Below are positions 17,050 through 25,988 of a DNA stretch of 58,190 nt, piece by piece. How positions within the stretch are numbered: the first letter of the stretch is position 1; every line of letters starts with the position of its first letter. The stretch covers positions 1 to 58,190 of the forward strand of contig MWYY01000018.1 of assembly GCA_002050355.1 (NCBI GenBank), given 5' to 3'. The notes below the pieces were generated by a model that was not told the DNA's origin, searched no databases, and worked only from the letters and a program-made list of their open reading frames with translations. The position numbers were made by a program, and so were the translations under genes. Origin of the DNA: Acidobacteria bacterium 28-9. GTDB taxonomy: Bacteria; Acidobacteriota; Blastocatellia; Pyrinomonadales; Pyrinomonadaceae.

Positions 17050-17817
17050 TTATTTGTCAAATTTCATACGTTTCATTATATCAATAAAACGCGGCTCATT
17101 TCGCAGATTTTTCCATTTCGGTTCGACTTTCAAAAAAACCATCAGCACGTTTTTTTCGGCAAAGGCTTTTTCCAGATAATCGAGCGCCTTGTCGCTCTCG
17201 CCAAGCCCGTTATAAATGAGCGCAAAATAATACGGCGGAACATAACGCTCTTTCGACAGTTCAAACAATCCGTCAAGCACGGCTCGCGCTTCGGTCTGTT
17301 TTCCCCATCTCGCCAGAGCGTAACCGCGATAAGCCTCCGATTGATAGTTGCCGGAAAGTTCTTCGGCTTTTTTGAGGGCGGCGACAGCTTCGGCGTGCAT
17401 TCCTTTTTCGGTATAAACGCCGGAAATGAACAAATATGGAAACTAGAAGTTCGGGTTTAAATCAATCGTCTTGTTTAATCGGTCAAGGGCTTCGTCCGAT
17501 TTTCCGGCGAAAAAAAGAATTTGTCCTTCGACCGCATTAGTCGGCAAAGATACCGGGTTGAATTCTCTTGAAAGTTTTATTTCGGCGAGTGCCTGTTCGT
17601 GCCGTGCGGTATTTGAAAGCAGATGCGCGTAGACAAAGTGCGCTTCCGCGCTGTTCGGATTAAGTTCTAACGCCCGCCGATATTCTTTTTCCGCGGCTTG
17701 CCAATCCTAGTCATACCAAAAAATTATTAAACCCAAAATAGCGTGAGCTTCGGGAAGCGTTTCGTCTATCTCGACTGCTCGTTGTGCCGCCGCTTTCGCC
17801 TTAAAAGGCAGACACAG
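17050..17817 (-). pseudogene. TPR-domain protein C-terminus with two in-frame TAG codons
   Basis: One continuous minus-strand frame encodes several tetratricopeptide units (YRRALELNPNSAEAHFVYAHL; EALDRLNKTIDLNPNF; LDYLEKAFAEKNVLMVFLKVEP) and ends like the C-terminus of the winged-helix/TolB/TPR regulators of Acidobacteriota. It is broken by TAG at 17707-17709 (after IIFWYD) and at 17443-17445 (after DLNPNF). Both positions are where the family commonly has Trp, so each could be a single TGG-to-TAG change. Similarity stops near 17805, leaving no 5' half. I take it as a truncated pseudogene fixed against site B. Confidence 0.75.
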
Positions 17818-17827
17818 ACGAAAGAAA

Positions 17828-18206
17828 AGCCATAATCAAGCAAATTGATTCTTTCCTTTCGGTTGTTTCCAAAGATGGTATAGTCTTTTGGCTAAAATTT
17901 CGACGGAAACTAAAAACTCTAAATGAAAAATCAGATGTCTTGTTTCCACTTGGTGAAGTTTATCTAACCATTGGAGCGCAAGAAGCATTAGAAGATTCTA
18001 ATCAAACGGCAAATGAGTTTCTAGCAAAATATCAGTTAGGAAATTGGGGTTTGGTCTGCGATGATGACAGACGAGAAAATGAGCTATCAGTTAGAGAAGG
18101 TTTTAGAATACTGTCGGCATACAGGACAGCTAGAGATGAGAAACTTTGGGTGATAACAGAGGCAGATAGAAGTTCTACGACAATTCTTTTACCTGAAGAG
18201 TATTGA
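17828..18206 (+). CDS. Small hypothetical protein, possibly with lost start
   Basis: From 17940 (TTG) the frame gives an 88-residue product (MFPLGEVYLTIGAQEALEDS to STTILLPEEY). It resembles a small family of plasmid- and island-borne proteins with the core FPLGxxxxTxGAxEAL, RRENELSVREGFRILSAY and EKLWVITEADRSSTTILLPEEY. The frame is open further upstream (SFLSVVSKDGIVFWLKFRRK) back to about 17828, with no ATG there. It may therefore be the tail of a longer gene cut at the junction with the TPR pseudogene. I know of no function. Confidence 0.55.
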
Positions 18207-18781
18207 GGGTAGAATTTGGATAAAATAGTAGGGTTGAAGTGTAGCGACCGTTGGAGCAACATAAACCCTTTTGGAAATCAGGTTTTTTAGAATTAAAGCA
18301 CATTGAAAACATATTAAAAATCGGTGAATGTGGAAGTGAATGTGGAATTAAATAGTAAAATCAGCTTTTACATCGGCTGTAAATGCACCTATTACGGTGT
18401 ATTAACATTTAACCATATTTTATGCGGGCTGCAGCCGATTTCCTTAGCATCTGTTACAACCTATTTTCACTGCTTCGCACTTATTCCTGTCCCAAGTTTT
18501 ATTTCTACTCAAAATCAATTTTCAATTTCACTTGCGCCAAAAAGTTTCGTTGAAACAATCTCCGTGGCTATCTCAATCTCTAAAATACGATGAAGCTTAC
18601 TTAATTTGTTATTTATATTACAAATCTTTATGTTGGGGAAAAACGAAACCGAAGATTGACAGTTTTTTCTATCATTCATTTGAGATTGTGTCGCTAGCCG
18701 ATGACGGAAAGCTATTCGCCATATGACTGAACAGAGACGGAAGCTAATAAAACTGTCCAGCCTCTAAACCCAATCATTGTA
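18207..18781. other. AT-rich spacer without a convincing gene
   Basis: This 575-bp stretch is poorer in G+C than the rest of the window and has only short frames. The longest (18532-18726 plus) gives an aromatic-rich peptide around WLSQSLKYDEAYLICYLYYKSL that I cannot place. A 12-bp unit GTGAATGTGGAA occurs twice in tandem near 18323-18346. It may be the residue of an insertion that also truncated both flanking genes. Confidence 0.4.
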
Positions 18782-19172
18782 ATGGTTTTGCTCAAAAAGA
18801 TTTGAAAAACCGACGTTTGTTTTTGTTTATAACGCCGACAGCGGATTGTTTAATCTGCTGACCGACATCGCGCATAAAATTTTTTCGCCGCAAACTTATA
18901 GTTGTAACTTGTGCGCCGTAACGCACGACAAGTTCGGAATTAAAGACGAATGGCGGCAGTATTTAAAGACGCTCGCCGCGCCCGTCGAGCTTCTGCACGC
19001 GGATGAATTCAAAGCTAAATATCGAACCGGCGACACTGAAAAATTGCCCGCGGTTTTCAAAAAAGAAGACGGTCAGTTAAATCTGGCAATCAATTCAAAC
19101 GCAATCAACGCCTGCCGCAATATTGACGACCTGAAACGAATTATAAACGCGCAAATAAGCGAAGGCGTGTGA
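18782..19172 (+). pseudogene. Conserved hypothetical protein with a 5' frame problem
   Basis: From codon TTT GTT at about 18812 the frame gives a cohesive product (FVFVYNADSGLFNLLTDIAH, then KIFSPQTYSCNLCAVTHDKFG, ending AQISEGV), a widespread uncharacterised cytoplasmic family with a Cys-x2-Cys. The homologous start region is present, but no start codon lies in that frame. An ATG at 18782 (MVLLKK) would join it if the run of five A at about 18794-18798 had one base fewer. Either this is a single-base insertion (real or sequencing) or translation begins at the internal TTG 18846. It converges tail to tail on the VKOR-like gene with no gap. Confidence 0.55.
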
Positions 19173-19709
19173 TTATCTTTTTGCGGCGAGCGATTCAATC
19201 GCCTTTTTCGCTTCCGGCAAAACAAGCGCGGCGATGCCGAAATTGCAGAGCGCGCCCGCGATGCAGTAGCCGCACCAAGCCTTTTCTTTGGTCGGCATTT
19301 GATAAAAATACCAACCGGCAACCGCCGCTTCGACGACCGCCTTGCCCGCCGCGAGAATCGGAACAAACGGCTGTTCTTCGTGGCGGTTTTCGCCGCCGAA
19401 AGCCGCCAGTGGAATGTTTGCGGCGAGACTCGCTAATGAAAGCGTTCCGTCCGGCACGCCGAGCGCGTAAGCTGTGTCCGACGAATTAACTTTGTCCGAA
19501 TCAAAACCGTCAATCGGCGGGTCGGGCAGATGCTTGACGACTCCGGTTTGAAACAGCGACACGGCGGTCATAGCCGCCATTCCGATTAGCGAAAGCCCGA
19601 TGACCGCGCGCCGCCTGCCGAGATTTTCGGATTTGCCGCGTTGTAATTCTCGGCGTAATTTTTGCGGTTCTAATCCACCCGTCAATGTTTCGGTCAACCC
19701 GTTTTTCAT
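19173..19709 (-). CDS. Vitamin-K-epoxide-reductase-like membrane protein
   Basis: A 178-residue protein with hydrophobic segments at about 34-53, 95-112 and 150-172, and the motif KAWCGYCIAGALCNFG. This resembles the redox WCxYC active site of VKOR-family proteins, which reoxidise periplasmic disulfide-forming thioredoxins using quinone. A conserved Ser in VNSSDTAYALG precedes it. The family match is moderate because the protein is shorter at its N-terminus than typical VKORs. It sits near the redox island, which fits thiol chemistry, but it is separated from it by a pseudogene. Confidence 0.55.
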   Translation of the reverse strand: MKNGLTETLTGGLEPQKLRRELQRGKSENLGRRRAVIGLSLIGMAAMTAVSLFQTGVVKHLPDPPIDGFDSDKVNSSDTAYALGVPDGTLSLASLAANIPLAAFGGENRHEEQPFVPILAAGKAVVEAAVAGWYFYQMPTKEKAWCGYCIAGALCNFGIAALVLPEAKKAIESLAAKR

Positions 19710-19818
19710 TCTTTCTCCTTAAAATTTAGTTTATCTGTTCATTAAAAATTACATGCTAAGCCGAAAATTTCTCCGTTTGCGCGGCGCAGTTTGCCTTAAC
19801 TTAAGTTCTCGATTTCCG

Positions 19819-20089
19819 CTAGCGGCGACGCGCCAACGCCCGAATGCCGAGCGCGACCAGTGCGCCCGCGCCAATTGCCAGCCCGAATTTAACCGGAACG
19901 GGCACCCTCCCTTGTTCGATAAAAACACCGGCGAAACTGTCCGTTTTTTGAACAGATTGAAATGTTTTTAGAATGGCGGAGCAATTTTCGCGCCGCTTTT
20001 CGGATAATTGATAACGACGCGGAGACCCGCGTTGTTTTCATCTCGCGTAAACTGTAATTCGCCTGTTTGCTGTCCAATTTCCCTAATTA
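19819..20089 (-). pseudogene. Frameshifted remnant of a secreted or membrane hypothetical protein
   Basis: Two minus-strand segments in different frames appear to belong together. QQTGELQFTRDENNAGLRVV (to about 19974) ends at TAA, and a -1 shift continues as SVQKTDSFAGVFIEQGRVP, then a transmembrane tail KFGLAIGAGALVALGIRAL and a basic end RRR, stopping at TAG 19819-19821. No start codon is visible before the peroxiredoxin stop at 20090, so the 5' part is also missing. I do not recognise the family. Confidence 0.45.
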
Positions 20090-20770
20090 TTACTTTTTAA
20101 TGGAAGGTTGTTTGATTTTTGATAATGTTTCAATGATTACTTGGGGATCGGCGCGTTTTTTGTAGTCGGTTTCGAGAAACGCATAGACGATTTCGCCTTT
20201 TTGATTGACGATGTAAGTTGCCGACAGCGGCAGTTCGGCTTTTTCCATTTGGTTGTGTTCGGCGACGTTCAAACCGCGCGATTTATAAAGCTCGTCGGTT
20301 TCTTTCGGCATTTGATAAACAATGCCGAATTTTCGGGCGACCGTCAGATTCGGGTCGCTTAAAACCGTAAAAGCGAGTTCGTTTTTCTTGGCGACGCTCA
20401 AGCTGTTGTCGGGATTTTCGACCGAAACGGCGACGAGATTTCCGCCCGCCGCTTTAATCTGCGCGAGATTTTTTTGCAAATTCCGCAGGTAAAGATTGCA
20501 GAACGGACACCACGAGCCGCGATAAAAAACGACGACGAGATTTGCTCGTTTGAGCAAATCAACGCTTTCGATTGTTTTGCCGCTTAAGTCCTTCAAGCTG
20601 AACGAAGGCATCTTCGCTCCCACGTTTAAAGCATTCTTAGCCGCGTCTTTTGCCGACACAATTTTATTATCGTCAAGCGTTTTCGCGCCGTTCGTGACGG
20701 TTTCCTGCGAACGGACGTTAAAAGATAAGGCGCAAACGAGCAGTGCTAAAGCAAAAATTTTAGTGAACAT
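20090..20770 (-). CDS. Exported AhpC/TSA-family peroxiredoxin-like thiol protein
   Basis: A 226-residue product with a Sec signal (MFTKIFALALLVCALSFNVRS), then a thioredoxin-fold redoxin domain: MPSFSLKDLSGKTIESVDLL, VVVFYRGSWCPFCNLYLRNL with a CxxC pair, TVLSDPNLTVARKFGIVYQ, and ATYIVNQKGEIVYAFLETDY. The GSWCPFC pattern marks the PRX-like/AhpC-TSA branch that reduces peroxides or acts as a thiol reductase, here in the periplasm. It is the last gene of the redox-repair series, 5 bp after MsrA. Confidence 0.88.
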   Translation of the reverse strand: MFTKIFALALLVCALSFNVRSQETVTNGAKTLDDNKIVSAKDAAKNALNVGAKMPSFSLKDLSGKTIESVDLLKRANLVVVFYRGSWCPFCNLYLRNLQKNLAQIKAAGGNLVAVSVENPDNSLSVAKKNELAFTVLSDPNLTVARKFGIVYQMPKETDELYKSRGLNVAEHNQMEKAELPLSATYIVNQKGEIVYAFLETDYKKRADPQVIIETLSKIKQPSIKK

Positions 20771-20775
20771 ATTTT

Positions 20776-21489
20776 TTATTTCGAGACATATAAATCGGGA
20801 AATTGCTTACGCAGATTTTCCACTTTCGGCTGGTCGTTGATGACAATATACGGCTCATTCGGATGACGAACCAGATAATCCTGATGATAATCTTCCGCTT
20901 GATAAAACGCTTCGAGCGGGGCGATTTGCGTCACAATCGGTTTGGAAAAAGTTTTCTTTTTTGCTAATTCGGCAACATAGCTTTCGGCAAGACGTTTTTG
21001 CTCCGCGTCGGCGTAAAAGATTGCCGAACGGTATTGTGTGCCGGTGTCGGGTCCCTGACGGTTGAGTTCGGTCGGGTCGTGCGCGACGGCAAAAAAGACT
21101 TTCAGCAGTTGTTCGTATGAAATTTGCGACGGGTCGTAAGTGATTTTCACGGCTTCGGCGTGTCCGGTTTCGCCGCCGCTCACGGTTTCGTAATCAGCCG
21201 TTTTTGCCGCGCCGCCCGAATAGCCGCTCGTCACAACGCGGACTCCTTTGATATGTTCAAACACGGCTTCCACGCCCCAGAAACAGCCGCCCGCAAAAAC
21301 GGCGGTTTGCTCGCCTTTGGCAGTTTTGACAGGTGTATTTGAGACGATTGGCTGCGTGTTCGCTGGATTGTCTTTGGTTTCCGCCGCAACGGTTTCAATC
21401 GAATTGCCGACTCGACTGCACGAAATTGCCGTCAGCAATACGGTTGCAAATAAAAGACCGGTGAAAATTTTAGAACAGTAAATTGACAT
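20776..21489 (-). CDS. msrA: Peptide-methionine (S)-S-oxide reductase, lipoprotein form
   Basis: A 237-residue enzyme with a lipoprotein signal (lipobox LTAISC near residue 24), then the MsrA domain [20 protein letters not shown] with catalytic Cys, [25 protein letters not shown] and QYRSAIFY. It reduces the S-epimer of methionine sulfoxide in exported proteins. Lipidation and position between MsrB and the peroxiredoxin show that the set acts outside the cytoplasm. The C-terminal [19 protein letters not shown] is typical of the family. Confidence 0.95.
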   Translation of the reverse strand: MSIYCSKIFTGLLFATVLLTAISCSRVGNSIETVAAETKDNPANTQPIVSNTPVKTAKGEQTAVFAGGCFWGVEAVFEHIKGVRVVTSGYSGGAAKTADYETVSGGETGHAEAVKITYDPSQISYEQLLKVFFAVAHDPTELNRQGPDTGTQYRSAIFYADAEQKRLAESYVAELAKKKTFSKPIVTQIAPLEAFYQAEDYHQDYLVRHPNEPYIVINDQPKVENLRKQFPDLYVSK

Positions 21490-21574
21490 AAAACTATTTT
21501 TCCTTTTGAATAAGAGCCTTACCGCGTCTTGATTTCAAAATTTACCCGATTCGCCTTTCGACAACCGTTTCAAG

Positions 21575-22678
21575 TTATTTCCGCTTTTCAAATTTGAGCG
21601 CGACCGAGTTCATACAGTACCGTAAGCCGGTCGGTTTCGGACCGTCGTCGAAAACGTGACCGAGATGCGATTGACAACGACTGCACAAAACTTCAGTGCG
21701 CGACGAGCCGAAACTGTTATCCGTTTCTTCCGTGACGTTTAGGGCGGCAATCGGCTGGTAAAAACTAGGCCAGCCCGTGCCGGATTCAAATTTGGCGTCC
21801 GAGCTGAATAATTTCAAACCGCACGCCGCGCAAACGTAATCGCCGTGTTCGTGATTGTCGGTGAGTTTGCCGGTAAAGGCGCGTTCCGTGCCTTTTTCGC
21901 GCAAAACGTAAAATTCTTCTTTGGTCAATTGTTTGCGCCATTCGGCTTCGGTTTTCACGATTTTTTCTCCTTTATATTCTTCCGTTTTCAAATCGGCTGT
22001 TTTGATTTCGCTCTCATTGAGCAGCGTCTTGATAACTTTTTCCTGCATATCGTATGCGCCTTCGCCGATGTGCGTGTAGCGGATGCGCCCTTGTTTGTCC
22101 AGAATTACCACGGTAGGCCACGCTTCGATGCCGAATGCGCGCCACGTATCGCCGTCCGTGTCTGTGACGACAGGATATTTAATCGCGTTGCGCTTTACTG
22201 CGTCTTGAATTTTATCGAGTTTCTTTTCGTAATCCGATTCGGGCGTGTGAACGCCGACGATGGTTAAGCCCTTATCACGATAAGCCGCGTCAAACCGTTT
22301 GAGCGTCGGCAGAGTGTTGCGGCAGTTGTAACAGCCGAACGTCCAGAAATCCACCAGCACGACGCGCCCGCGCAGGTTTTCAAGCGTCGTCGTCTCGGAA
22401 TTTATCCACTGCCCGTTTGAAAGCGCAGGCGCGGTTTTCGCCTTGCCCGCCGCAATCAGCACGTCTCTGGCATTCGCGTCAGCCTTGTCGTCGGCGACCA
22501 GCGGCACAAACGAGTCTGCTTCGCCGTTCGACACGGATTTACTAACACCGGAATCATTAGTTACGGCAAGCGGCGGCTCGCTCGTTTGTCTGGACGCGAT
22601 TGAGCGCGTGCAGCCGAGAACGATTAAAGCCGATGTGATTAAAAGAGCGATTAAAACGAACGTAATTTTGTAATTCAT
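21575..22678 (-). CDS. msrB: Fusion of a TlpA-type thioredoxin domain with MsrB
   Basis: A 367-residue lipoprotein (lipobox IVLGC). Residues about 85-220 are a TlpA/DipZ-like thioredoxin fold ([20 protein letters not shown] with CxxC, VVGVHTPE-type strand, [16 protein letters not shown]). Residues about 240-365 are Msr[21 protein letters not shown], Zn-binding CAAC and [16 protein letters not shown], and catalytic Cys in RYCMNSVAL. MsrB reduces the R-epimer of methionine sulfoxide. Placing its own thiol reductant on the same chain resembles the PilB-type arrangement of Neisseria, but here without MsrA, which is encoded separately 85 bp downstream. Confidence 0.93.
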   Translation of the reverse strand: MNYKITFVLIALLITSALIVLGCTRSIASRQTSEPPLAVTNDSGVSKSVSNGEADSFVPLVADDKADANARDVLIAAGKAKTAPALSNGQWINSETTTLENLRGRVVLVDFWTFGCYNCRNTLPTLKRFDAAYRDKGLTIVGVHTPESDYEKKLDKIQDAVKRNAIKYPVVTDTDGDTWRAFGIEAWPTVVILDKQGRIRYTHIGEGAYDMQEKVIKTLLNESEIKTADLKTEEYKGEKIVKTEAEWRKQLTKEEFYVLREKGTERAFTGKLTDNHEHGDYVCAACGLKLFSSDAKFESGTGWPSFYQPIAALNVTEETDNSFGSSRTEVLCSRCQSHLGHVFDDGPKPTGLRYCMNSVALKFEKRK

Positions 22679-22774
22679 AATACTTTTCCCGACAGTTATC
22701 TATAAATTTCATTCCTGCCTTCAATTAAAGAATGCTGAAAAGACGCGCGTTTATTCCCGCTTAACCAAAAATCC

Positions 22775-23710
22775 TCAATGTCCCGAATACCAATCGTAAC
22801 CGCGTTCCGCCCAGTAATCCGCCGGTCGCTCGTCGGTAAACTCGATGCGTCCGATGCGCTTGATTTGTTTGATGCCGTATTTCGTCGCCGTTGCCAGACG
22901 AAGCGGCGCGCCGTGTTCCATTGTCAACGGCTGACCGTTCATCTTATACGCCAGAAGCGTTTGCGGATGCAGAATGCTCGGCATATCCCAGCCGACGTAA
23001 TAGGCTTCGTCGGGCGTTGCGAGTGAAACATAAGGCAGTAAATTTTCCGGCTGATTGTTCACATCGGGCGCGGAACCGCTCCGCGTTTTCGGTTGATATT
23101 TTGCAATAAAATCGGAAAACCTCGCGCCCGTCCAATTACAAATCACGCTCCAGCCTTCGATACATTTCAGCTCGGTCGTCATCTCGACGCGCGGCAACGC
23201 TTTTATATCGTCCAAAGTTAAAATCAAATCTTCGTTTCGATTCATCAAACCGCCGACGCGAAGCCGCCAATCCGCCAAATTAAAATCGCCGCTCAAACCT
23301 TCCGCGCCGTTGACCCGCGCTCCGGCGAGTTCTGGCGGAAATTCCGGCGCGAGTCTTTGCGGGCGATAAAAGACTTGACTGACTCGCTCGTTAAATTCAA
23401 ACGTGCGCCGCAAAAGATTTTGCTTGGTTTCATCTGGCAGCAGGCGCCAGCCGAAAATCCCGACGAGCGCGGTTGCCCCGCCAATCAAAAAACCGCGCCG
23501 CGAACGCTTGGACATTTCGCTTTTCGCTTCGTCGTCGCTCAAAGGCTCGCTCAAATCGCGCTTTTCATTCAAGATTACAGCCGTATTGTCGCGGTCGAGA
23601 TTTTGCGCGTCGGAATGTTCGGCTTTCTCTTTTGCCGCTTCAATTTCACGAACTTTTTCGAGTAAAATTTCGGATTCGATTTCAGTAGATTTTTTTTCCT
23701 GTTCGCTCAT
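22775..23710 (-). CDS. MsrP/YedY-like molybdopterin-dependent oxidoreductase (catalytic subunit)
   Basis: A 311-residue protein. After an unusually long acidic, helical N-terminal extension (residues 1-67, EIESEILLEKVREIEAAKEK) comes a twin-arginine signal KRSRRGFLIGGATALVGIFG. The sulfite-oxidase-fold domain follows, with the molybdenum-ligating Cys in LKCIEGWSVICNWTG, WDMPSILHPQTLLAYKMNG and HGAPLRLATATKYGIKQIK. MsrP enzymes repair periplasmic methionine sulfoxides of both epimers. The start overlaps the cytochrome b gene's stop by 4 bases, marking a two-subunit MsrPQ-like pair. The cytoplasmic-type extension before the Tat signal is odd. Confidence 0.88.
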   Translation of the reverse strand: MSEQEKKSTEIESEILLEKVREIEAAKEKAEHSDAQNLDRDNTAVILNEKRDLSEPLSDDEAKSEMSKRSRRGFLIGGATALVGIFGWRLLPDETKQNLLRRTFEFNERVSQVFYRPQRLAPEFPPELAGARVNGAEGLSGDFNLADWRLRVGGLMNRNEDLILTLDDIKALPRVEMTTELKCIEGWSVICNWTGARFSDFIAKYQPKTRSGSAPDVNNQPENLLPYVSLATPDEAYYVGWDMPSILHPQTLLAYKMNGQPLTMEHGAPLRLATATKYGIKQIKRIGRIEFTDERPADYWAERGYDWYSGH

Positions 23711-24414
23711 ACTGCTACTCCTTCTTTTTCGTTTAGCGATGATTCGGGAATTTTCGTCTCAATATCAACGGCTTCATAACCCGTTATCATCGAGCGAAAA
23801 TTGCTCCAACCGGCAATAGCAACCTGCGCGACGTGAACGATAAAAAACCCGACGAACAAAATCATCAGCCAGAAATGTTCCCACCGCGCCCATTCGTAAC
23901 CGCCCAAAAGATTAGTCAGCCACGATAATTGCAAAGGTTTATAAATCGCCAAACCCGTAACGACCGAAGCCGCGCCCATCAAAATTACGCCCGTGTAAGC
24001 GATGCGCTGCGCGTCGTTGTATTTTCCCTGCGCGGGAAGTTTTTTGACGATGTGCAAATCGTGAAGCGTAACTAAAACGGCGCGTTTCACCGAACCGGGA
24101 ACAGGCAGAATCGCCCGCCATTCGCCCGAAAAAGCTAAGTAAAGCACATAGATTATTCCGTTGACGAGAAAAAACCACATAAAGAAAAAATGCAGTTGAA
24201 GCCCTTCGGCGAGACGAAACGGAATGCCCAGAGTTTCATAAAACCACGCGGGGAAAAAATGAAACAATTCGTTTCCGAAAATTTTCACGCCGTAAATCGC
24301 GTTCGCCCAGTAAATTAAAATTCCGCTCCAAATCATCAACGTCAAAAGCGGAAAACTTATCCAGTGCAGCCAGCGAATCGCCAGCGGATGTTTTTTTTCT
24401 AATTGTTTCGCCAT
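23707..24414 (-). CDS. Cytochrome b561-type membrane subunit, electron donor to the MsrP-like enzyme
   Basis: A 235-residue protein with four or five membrane helices carrying His residues suited to two b hemes (PLAIRWLHWISFPLLTLMIW; HFFFMWFFLVNGIIYVLY; HFWLMILFVGFFIVHVAQVA). It fits the thiosulfate-reductase/cytochrome b561 family rather than the smaller MsrQ. It would pass quinol electrons across the membrane to the exported molybdoenzyme, whose gene overlaps its 3' end by 4 bases. It is the first enzyme gene after the sigma/anti-sigma pair. Confidence 0.88.
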   Translation of the reverse strand: MAKQLEKKHPLAIRWLHWISFPLLTLMIWSGILIYWANAIYGVKIFGNELFHFFPAWFYETLGIPFRLAEGLQLHFFFMWFFLVNGIIYVLYLAFSGEWRAILPVPGSVKRAVLVTLHDLHIVKKLPAQGKYNDAQRIAYTGVILMGAASVVTGLAIYKPLQLSWLTNLLGGYEWARWEHFWLMILFVGFFIVHVAQVAIAGWSNFRSMITGYEAVDIETKIPESSLNEKEGVAV

Positions 24415-24467
24415 ATCAGTTTCCTTTCAATGTTCGCGTTCGATGTCGGGTTTAATAATTTGCTTGA

Positions 24468-24785
24468 TTATATGCCCGATTCGGCGCGCTCGATGTGGCG
24501 GCGAATGGCGGGTGACAGCTTTTGCGCGATATGGACGTTTTCCGTCGCCGATAAATCGGAGACGACGAAAACCGCGTGGCGAGCCGTGCGGAAACGCGCC
24601 ACCAACATTCCTCCGTTCGCCTCGCTGAAAATTTCTTCCTCGCCCGCGTCCGGCAAATTCGCTTCCGTAACCAGCACGGAAATTCGGCGATTTCGATAAA
24701 TTAAGATGACGTGCGCGAATCGCTTTCCTTGAAAAACACACGAATGCGCTTCGTAAAATTGAACTTTGTCGGCTGCCTTGACGGT
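24468..24785 (-). pseudogene. C-terminal anti-sigma extension cut off by an in-frame TAG
   Basis: Directly after the anti-sigma stop codon (TAG, 24786-24788), the same frame stays open for 105 codons with protein-like sequence: ADKVQFYEAHSCVFQGKRFA, HVILIYRNRRISVLVTEANL, FRTARHAVFVVSDLSATENV, LSPAIRRHIERAESGI. This matches the C-terminal part of longer acidobacterial zinc-finger anti-sigma proteins as I remember them. The simplest reading is one 321-residue anti-sigma factor interrupted by a nonsense change or base error at 24786. No ribosome-binding site suggests separate translation. Confidence 0.6.
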
Positions 24786-25433
24786 CTATTTTTCGGCGAA
24801 AATTTCGTTTAAAGACGTGGCGACGGTTTTGTCCAAATCTTTATTGAATCGCCCGTATTTTTCGGCAGCTTGCTTTAAGGTTATCGGTTCTTCCTCAAGC
24901 CGAAAATGAAGGGCGCAGTTTTTGTGATCGCCGATGGCTTCGCGCGTTAATTGCTGCCACGCGGCGCGGACAATTTCGGCAATCGGCGATTCGGCGGGAC
25001 TCGGAATTTCGCCTGCTCGATTCGATTGATTATTTTCCGCAATCGTCGTTTCGTTCGACAAAGAACGACTCAGCCAAATCGCGCCGACGAGCGCAACGAC
25101 TAAAAGAGAAGCGGCGAACGCTAAGACTTTCGGATTAAAAAATTCGGCAACTTTAATCTTTTCCCAAACGGTCGGACGCTCTAGAGCCGCCGCGCGCAAA
25201 TTCGTCTGCAAGCGCGCGGCGAAGGCGGAATTGATTTGCGTTTCCGGCGAATTTTTAACTGCCGAACGAACACGCGCCCGCAGCTCGCGCCTGGCGGCGA
25301 ATTCGCTGCGGCAAGCCGCGCAGTTTTCCAGATGCCGCAGAACTTCGTGATTCGTTTCGACGAGCAGTTCGTCGCTCAAATACGAATCCGTCATTTCTCT
25401 AAATTCCTGACAACGCATAACAATTCCTGACAA
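24786..25433 (-). CDS. Zinc-finger (ZAS) anti-sigma factor
   Basis: A 215-residue protein. The N-terminal anti-sigma domain has the zinc-binding H34-x3-C38-x2-C41 (HLENCAAC) preceded by a further Cys8. One transmembrane helix follows ([20 protein letters not shown], about 114-133), then a periplasmic portion. ZAS proteins hold an ECF sigma factor until a signal, often thiol oxidation, releases it. It is complete only in the downstream copy of a 555-bp tandem duplication. The original protein probably continued past its TAG stop. It is co-directional with the sigma factor upstream and the Msr genes downstream, so it probably senses oxidative damage. Confidence 0.88.
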   Translation of the reverse strand: MSGIVMRCQEFREMTDSYLSDELLVETNHEVLRHLENCAACRSEFAARRELRARVRSAVKNSPETQINSAFAARLQTNLRAAALERPTVWEKIKVAEFFNPKVLAFAASLLVVALVGAIWLSRSLSNETTIAENNQSNRAGEIPSPAESPIAEIVRAAWQQLTREAIGDHKNCALHFRLEEEPITLKQAAEKYGRFNKDLDKTVATSLNEIFAEK

Positions 25434-25558
25434 CTTATAATTCTTCCTTTAACCATCGGCGGCAATCCCGAAACTGCGGGCGTATTCGGTCAACTGCTGC
25501 CGCAGCAACTTTCGCCCACGATGCAAACGCGACATCACCGTTCCAATCGGGACTTGCA
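25004..25558 (-). repeat. Tandem duplication, copy 1 (555 bp)
   Basis: Copy 1 (25004-25558) and copy 2 (25559-26113) appear identical. The unit spans the last 36 codons of the sigma factor, the intergenic spacer, and the first 143 codons or so of the anti-sigma gene. Its length is 185 codons. The flanks differ at once outside the unit. A 7-bp microhomology, CGGGACT, lies just outside the left breakpoint and just inside the right one. Confidence 0.92.
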
Positions 25559-25988
25559 GAATTTCGCCTGCTCGATTCGATTGATTATTTTCCGCAATCG
25601 TCGTTTCGTTCGACAAAGAACGACTCAGCCAAATCGCGCCGACGAGCGCAACGACTAAAAGAGAAGCGGCGAACGCTAAGACTTTCGGATTAAAAAATTC
25701 GGCAACTTTAATCTTTTCCCAAACGGTCGGACGCTCTAGAGCCGCCGCGCGCAAATTCGTCTGCAAGCGCGCGGCGAAGGCGGAATTGATTTGCGTTTCC
25801 GGCGAATTTTTAACTGCCGAACGAACACGCGCCCGCAGCTCGCGCCTGGCGGCGAATTCGCTGCGGCAAGCCGCGCAGTTTTCCAGATGCCGCAGAACTT
25901 CGTGATTCGTTTCGACGAGCAGTTCGTCGCTCAAATACGAATCCGTCATTTCTCTAAATTCCTGACAACGCATAACAATTCCTGACAA
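25449..25988 (-). CDS. Chimeric anti-sigma / sigma protein created by the tandem duplication
   Basis: A 179-residue frame whose first 143 residues equal the anti-sigma N-terminus, including the zinc site and membrane helix. After NRAGEI it runs into the sigma factor's C-terminal recognition helix region ([19 protein letters not shown] to FGIAADG). The result is an anti-sigma domain in the cytoplasm and an sigma4 fragment on the far side of the membrane. It is most likely a by-product of duplication or a misassembly. If expressed it could still bind the sigma factor. Confidence 0.6.
   Translation of the reverse strand: MSGIVMRCQEFREMTDSYLSDELLVETNHEVLRHLENCAACRSEFAARRELRARVRSAVKNSPETQINSAFAARLQTNLRAAALERPTVWEKIKVAEFFNPKVLAFAASLLVVALVGAIWLSRSLSNETTIAENNQSNRAGEILQVPIGTVMSRLHRGRKLLRQQLTEYARSFGIAADG

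Noticed and set aside
24443-24741. Plus- and minus-strand frames in 24427-24741 as independent genes
   Set aside because: They overlap the continuation of the anti-sigma reading frame, which is the only one with family-like sequence.
17443-24788. General reassignment of TAG to an amino acid
   Set aside because: Well-defined genes such as urate oxidase, the GH1 enzyme and DUF4331 copy 1 end in TAG at the expected protein length, so three interrupted frames are better explained by mutation or base error.
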